Made by a program: the position numbers and the translations under genes. The notes below the pieces were generated by a model, which searched no databases, was not told the DNA's origin, and saw nothing but the letters and a program-made list of their open reading frames with translations. A stretch of 10,391 nt of DNA, from contig DATFLL010000029.1 in assembly GCA_035267785.1 (NCBI GenBank), positions 1 to 10,391 on the forward strand. The letters run 5' to 3'. This DNA is from DATFLL01 sp035267785 (GTDB lineage Bacteria; Pseudomonadota; Gammaproteobacteria; DATFLL01). Below, piece by piece: positions 7,820 through 10,391 of this stretch (its first letter is position 1; the number at the start of each line of letters is the position of its first letter).

Positions 7820-7854
7820 GTTAAAGAAACCCCGGCGAGCGGTGTGTGTGTGCC

Positions 7855-8244
7855 GTGATCAAACAACGCGAAATCCTGTTCTGTACCCTCCACCCGGACC
7901 CCAACCAGGCCGGCTCGGCGGCGCTGTTGCTGACCGACATGGAGGGCATCCGCGATCCGCGCCCCATCGAACCGCACCGCCTGCACCTGAGCTACGACCT
8001 GACGGTCATCACCTACCAGGAAATCGAATCCGGGCTCGCCGAGGTCGGCTTCCATCTCGACAACAGCCTCATGACCAAGCTCAAACGCGCACTCATCCAT
8101 TACACGGAAGAGACGGCGCGTGCGAACCTGGGCTGCCCGAAGGGCAAGACCAACTGCACCGACGGCGTGTTCGTCAGCCGCTACCAGCGCCTGCAGCACG
8201 GCTGCCGCGACCAGCGCCCGGACCACTGGCGCAACTACCTCTGA
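7855..8244 (+). CDS. Conserved-looking small protein of unknown function
   Basis: I do not recognise this gene with confidence. From GTG 7855 it encodes 129 residues beginning VIKQREILFCTLHPDPNQ (initiator Met). The first half alternates strand-like and helical segments (LHLSYDLTVITYQEIESGLAEVGFHLD), a pattern seen in small ferredoxin-like beta-alpha-beta domains, as in heavy-metal-associated proteins. The second half has a helix (SLMTKLKRALIHYTEET) and a C-terminal region with three cysteines (NLGCPKGKTNC, then HGC) and the ending RPDHWRNYL. Four cysteines and several histidines could bind a metal, but no standard CxxC motif exists. No signal peptide or membrane segment is seen. An alternative start at GTG 7846 lies in a GT-repeat and adds three residues. 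It sits between prmC and moeB with its own likely promoter. GC3-rich codon use, like its neighbours, supports it being real. Confidence 0.75.
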   Translation: MIKQREILFCTLHPDPNQAGSAALLLTDMEGIRDPRPIEPHRLHLSYDLTVITYQEIESGLAEVGFHLDNSLMTKLKRALIHYTEETARANLGCPKGKTNCTDGVFVSRYQRLQHGCRDQRPDHWRNYL

Positions 8245-8321
8245 TCCCGCCCCGCGCCTGAACCGGCGGCGCATTCGTCCAACGCGTCTCCCGCGCGCCG
8301 GCCCCCGGCCGTGTCATGGCG

Positions 8322-8327
8322 TATAAT
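8322..8327 (+). promoter_or_regulatory. Candidate -10 box for moeB
   Basis: A consensus TATAAT lies in the 100-base gap before moeB, with no recognisable -35 in the GC-rich upstream DNA. If used, transcription would begin near 8334, just before the ATG at 8345. Read-through from the preceding gene is equally possible. Confidence 0.35.
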
Positions 8328-8344
8328 TGTCGAATAGTCACGCG

Positions 8345-9163
8345 ATGCCAGCCGGCCATACCATGCCCGACCAGCCCACAGCCAGAACCTCCGTTCCCCT
8401 CGAACCCGACGCCGTGCTCGATGACGAGCGCCTGCTGCGCTACAGCCGCCAGATCATGCTGCCGCAGGTCGATGCCGAGGGGCAGGAGCGCCTGCTCACC
8501 TCGCGTGCCCTGGTCCTCGGTGTGGGCGGCCTCGGCTCGCCCGTGGTCATGTATCTCGCCGCCGCCGGCGTCGGTCACCTCACCCTGGTCGACTATGACG
8601 CGGTCGAGCTGTCCAACCTCCAGCGCCAGGTCGTGCACCGCAGCGCCGATCTCGGCCGGCCCAAGGTCGAATCGGCCCGCGATACCCTCGCCTCACTCAA
8701 CCCCGACGTGAAGGTCAACACCGTCGCCGCCCGCCTCGAGGGCGACGCCCTCGCCGCACAGGTCGCCGACGCCGACGTGGTCATCGACGCCAGCGACAAC
8801 TTTGCCACGCGCTTTGCCTTGAACGACGCCTGCGTCGCCGCCCGCAAACCGCTGGTCTCCGGCGCCGCCATTCGCATGGAAGGACAGATATCGGTCTTCC
8901 GCCCCGACCGCGGTGGGCCCTGCTACCGCTGCCTGTACCGAGACGAAGGCGGCATCGAGGAGACCTGCAGCGAAAACGGCATCCTCGCGCCCGTGGTCGG
9001 CGTCATCGGCAGCCTGCAGGCCGTCGAGGCAATCAAGGTATTGCTGGATATCGGCGAACCGCTCGACGGACGCCTGCTGCTGTTCGACGCCCTGGCCATG
9101 GAATGGCGGACGCTCAAGCTAAAAAAAGACCCCGAGTGCCCGGTCTGCGGCACCCGCCGCTAA
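8345..9163 (+). CDS. moeB: Molybdopterin-synthase adenylyltransferase (MoeB/ThiF family)
   Basis: MoeB adenylates the C-terminal glycine of the sulfur carrier MoaD so that it can be thiocarboxylated for molybdopterin synthesis. The 272-residue product has the LLRYSRQIMLP N-terminal segment (30-40), the ATP-binding loop GVGGLGS (59-65), the arginine-containing NLQRQ (91-95), the DASDN segment (148-152) and two zinc-ligand pairs, CYRC (193-196) and CPVC (265-268). MEGQISVF and VIGSLQAVEAIK are typical of MoeB. No rhodanese domain is fused. Related E1-like enzymes (ThiF, HesA) cannot be wholly excluded without knowing which carrier protein it serves, but gene order after prmC matches moeB in Pseudomonas. 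ATG 8345 is used; ATG 8363 (266 residues) is equally plausible, and neither has a strong Shine-Dalgarno. The usual downstream murI is absent. Confidence 0.92.
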   Translation: MPAGHTMPDQPTARTSVPLEPDAVLDDERLLRYSRQIMLPQVDAEGQERLLTSRALVLGVGGLGSPVVMYLAAAGVGHLTLVDYDAVELSNLQRQVVHRSADLGRPKVESARDTLASLNPDVKVNTVAARLEGDALAAQVADADVVIDASDNFATRFALNDACVAARKPLVSGAAIRMEGQISVFRPDRGGPCYRCLYRDEGGIEETCSENGILAPVVGVIGSLQAVEAIKVLLDIGEPLDGRLLLFDALAMEWRTLKLKKDPECPVCGTRR

Positions 9164-9187
9164 TCGCACTTAGCCCTCCGTCTTGAG

Positions 9188-9210
9188 CCCCTCTCCCTCA
9201 GGGAGAGGGG
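9188..9210. repeat. Hairpin CCCCTCTCCC/GGGAGAGGGG downstream of moeB
   Basis: A perfect 10-bp stem with a TCA loop lies 25 bases after the moeB stop. No T-run follows, so it is better viewed as a REP-like palindrome than as an intrinsic terminator, though it could block transcription or protect the mRNA end. It is followed by a G-rich stretch ending GAGGGGAGATCAAA, which recurs in related form further right. Confidence 0.65.
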
Positions 9211-9260
9211 TTGGGGTGAGGGGAGATCAAACAACTTGCTCGTATTTCCCCTCATCCCAT

Positions 9261-9281
9261 CCTTCCCCCTGAGGGGGAAGG
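9261..9281. repeat. Hairpin CCTTCCCCC/GGGGGAAGG
   Basis: A perfect 9-bp stem with a TGA loop. The CCCCTCATCCCATCC just before it is the reverse complement of the GGATGAGGGG motif seen at 9353 and 9455, so this unit is an inverted member of the same family as its neighbours. Confidence 0.6.
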
Positions 9282-9321
9282 GGCCCTTCGTTCCAATTCC
9301 TCAGCCCCTGTCCCTCGGAGA

Positions 9322-9480
9322 CCTCGGTAACCCCTTGCGGGCTCGAAGGATAGGATGAGGGGATCAGAAAACGGGCTTTTGCATACCGTTCCCCTTTAAG
9401 TATCTCGGCACCCCCCTCCGGGGCCTCGGTACCCCCTTGAGGGGTGGAAGGACAGGATGAGGGGATCAAAACAGGCTTCT
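9322..9480. repeat. Two direct repeats of about 58 bp, 102 bp apart
   Basis: 9322-9380 and 9424-9480 share CCTCGGTA, a CCCCTTG(C/A)GGG hairpin core, GAAGGA(T/C)AGGATGAGGGGATCA and an AAAAC(G/A)GGCTT tail. Weaker similarity extends upstream (9301 and 9403 regions), suggesting a unit near 102 bp repeated in tandem. No gene is evident in 9164-9511; the stretch is occupied by these repeats. Confidence 0.65.
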
Positions 9481-9511
9481 ACTTAATCATTTACCAGACG
9501 AAGCGTTCAAC

Positions 9512-9943
9512 TCAATCCTCCACCTTCCGCCGCAGCGACTTGATCTTCCCCCGCCGCGCCTTCTGGTCCAGGCGCTTCTGCTTCGCCGCCTTCGAAGGTT
9601 TCGTCGGTTTTCGCGTCTTCGGCGTCACGCCGACACTCTTGACCAGCTCGCGCAGCCGCTCCAGCGCCTCCTCCCGATTCTTCTCCTGGGTGCGATAGCG
9701 CTGCGCCTTGATGACGACCACGCCCTCCTTCGTGATTCGCTGGTCCCGACGCTTCAGCAGGCGCTCCTTGTAGAAATCCGGCAGCGACGAGCCCTCGATG
9801 TCGAAGCGCAGGTGGACCGCGCTGGACACCTTGTTCACGTTCTGACCGCCCGCGCCCTGGGCACGAATGGCCGTCAGCTCGACCTCCGAAAGCGGGATCG
9901 AGACGCGGGCGGAAATCTGAAGGTAGGAGTCGTCGGGGGACAT
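9512..9943 (-). CDS. arfB: Alternative ribosome-rescue factor / peptidyl-tRNA hydrolase ArfB
   Basis: ArfB (YaeJ) binds ribosomes stalled without a stop codon and hydrolyses the peptidyl-tRNA. The 143-residue product matches the family length (about 140). It has a single catalytic domain with GGQ at 32-34 inside TAIRAQGAGGQNVNK, then SSLPDFYKERLL and GVVVIKAQRYRTQEKNREEAL. The C-terminal tail (about 110-143) is rich in Lys and Arg and in this family lies in the empty mRNA entry channel. Lack of a codon-recognition domain separates it from RF1. The frame is open upstream, but ATG 9943 places SARVSIPLSEVELTAI at the normal N-terminus. No good Shine-Dalgarno is visible. It converges on moeB across a repeat array and lies 143 bases from a probable IS end, so the IS may affect its expression. 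Confidence 0.95.
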   Translation of the reverse strand: MSPDDSYLQISARVSIPLSEVELTAIRAQGAGGQNVNKVSSAVHLRFDIEGSSLPDFYKERLLKRRDQRITKEGVVVIKAQRYRTQEKNREEALERLRELVKSVGVTPKTRKPTKPSKAAKQKRLDQKARRGKIKSLRRKVED

Positions 9944-10086
9944 GAGGTAATTCTGCGGTAGCGGGCCGCCGGATCGCAAGCGGCCGAGCGCCTTGCCGTA
10001 GCCAGCTGTCAGGTGAATACGATCACTGTTCAGCTTGTGCTTCCATTCAATTTTTTTCCATAATAAACAAGCGCAAGACCCAATAT
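9944..10086. other. Gap between arfB and the IS end
   Basis: There is no gene I can support here. The part nearest arfB is GC-rich with a CCGGATCGC/GCGGCC-type inverted stretch. The part nearest the IS is AT-rich (TTTTTTTCCATAATAAAC, plus strand, 10050-10070) and on the minus strand offers a weak -10-like TATTAT without a matching -35. It likely holds the arfB promoter or its remnant. Confidence 0.4.
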
Positions 10087-10391
10087 TGACCGTACCGCTG
10101 AACCCGAGCCACTCTGAATGTGGGAAATCGATCGTATCAGGCCACCTCTTTGGCGAACACTGCCGGCGGCTTTTTGCCCAGTGAACGGTGCGGCCGGACA
10201 TGATTGTAATGCTCTCGCCAGAGTTCGATGGTGGCCCGTGCATCGGGCAGACTGGCGAACCAGTGTAGGTTTAGGCAGTAGTCACGGAACTTGCCGTTGA
10301 AGCTCTCGACGAAGGCGTTCTGGGTTGGCTTTCCGGGCTGGATAAAATGCAGTTTCACGCCGGATTGTTTTGCCCAAAAGAACAGGGCCTT
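10087..10391 (-). mobile_element. IS3-family insertion sequence, right end, partial
   Basis: The transposase C-terminus ends at 10137. Beyond it the plus-strand sequence TGACCGTACCGCTGAACC at 10087 begins with TG, as IS3-family ends do, and is the likely terminal inverted repeat. The other end is outside the window, so neither the repeat match nor the target duplication can be verified. Confidence 0.6.
10137..10391 (-). CDS. IS3-family transposase OrfB, C-terminal part (runs off the window)
   Basis: Eighty-four codons plus a TGA stop are visible; the 5' part lies beyond the right edge. The segment KLHFIQPGKPTQNAFVES, followed by FNGKFRDYCLN, is characteristic of the rve integrase core of IS3-family OrfB, and the glutamate in FVES is the last residue of the DDE catalytic triad. 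The end RPHRSLGKKPPAVFA is also typical of the C-terminus. The two catalytic aspartates and OrfA are outside the window, so whether the element is intact is unknown. The part seen has no frameshift or internal stop. Transcription points toward arfB. Confidence 0.93.
   Translation of the reverse strand, partial: KALFFWAKQSGVKLHFIQPGKPTQNAFVESFNGKFRDYCLNLHWFASLPDARATIELWREHYNHVRPHRSLGKKPPAVFAKEVA

Noticed and set aside
9188..9210. Intrinsic terminator for moeB
   Set aside because: The stem is strong but no T-run follows on the plus strand; kept as a REP-like hairpin.
9227..9469. Minus-strand 80-codon frame with repeated peptide IPSSxPSxPQG
   Set aside because: The peptide repeat is simply the 102-bp DNA repeat translated; no start signal or family resemblance.
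9186..9485. Possible CRISPR array from spaced repeats
   Set aside because: Repeats are few, diverged, in both orientations and irregularly spaced, with no uniform spacers and no cas genes in the window.

Overview
The window looks like chromosomal DNA of a high-GC gammaproteobacterium. The evidence is the gene content and the order lbcA-like/lolB/ispE/tRNA-Gln on the minus strand, divergent from hemA/prfA/prmC/(one extra gene)/moeB on the plus strand. Recalled knowledge of Pseudomonas aeruginosa gives the same two blocks (PA4667-PA4669 with tRNA-Gln, and hemA-prfA-hemK-moeB). I cannot name the genus from sequence alone.

Left block, minus strand (about 1-3812). An outer-membrane TPR lipoprotein gene (LbcA-like) is followed by lolB and ispE, and each junction is a 4-base ATGA stop/start overlap, so this is one tightly coupled transcription unit. 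Just after ispE comes a broken tRNA-Gln copy, then a complete tRNA-Gln(TTG) with an encoded CCA end. Two copies of a GC-rich, multi-hairpin element of 105 and 119 bp lie in this tRNA region. Both are bounded by sequence resembling a tRNA T-arm, and one of them breaks the tRNA copy next to ispE. No prs gene, the usual next gene in relatives, is visible in the 173 bases left of the tRNA.

Divergent control region (3813-4045). It holds a TATAAT box facing hemA, an inverted repeat in front of the lbcA-like gene, and a strongly structured hemA leader.

Right block, plus strand (4046-9163). hemA makes glutamate-1-semialdehyde precursor for haem, prfA encodes release factor 1, and prmC encodes the methyltransferase that modifies the release-factor GGQ glutamine. 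prfA and prmC are separated by two 199-bp direct copies of an inverted-repeat-bounded, MITE-like element; the second copy ends 23 bp before the preferred prmC start. A small conserved-looking protein of unknown function, with its own probable promoter, sits between prmC and moeB. moeB encodes an E1-like adenylyltransferase with both zinc CxxC pairs.

Right end (9164-10391). About 300 bp of palindromic and tandem GC-rich repeats separate moeB from arfB, a ribosome-rescue peptidyl-tRNA hydrolase on the minus strand. The window closes with the C-terminal part of an IS3-family transposase and a probable IS end. Apart from haem, lipoprotein and isoprenoid functions, the theme is translation termination: RF1, its methyltransferase and ArfB are all here. 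I see no defence system, CRISPR array or clear new multi-gene system. The most unusual signals are the tRNA-associated hairpin element, the paired MITE-like repeats and the unknown small gene.
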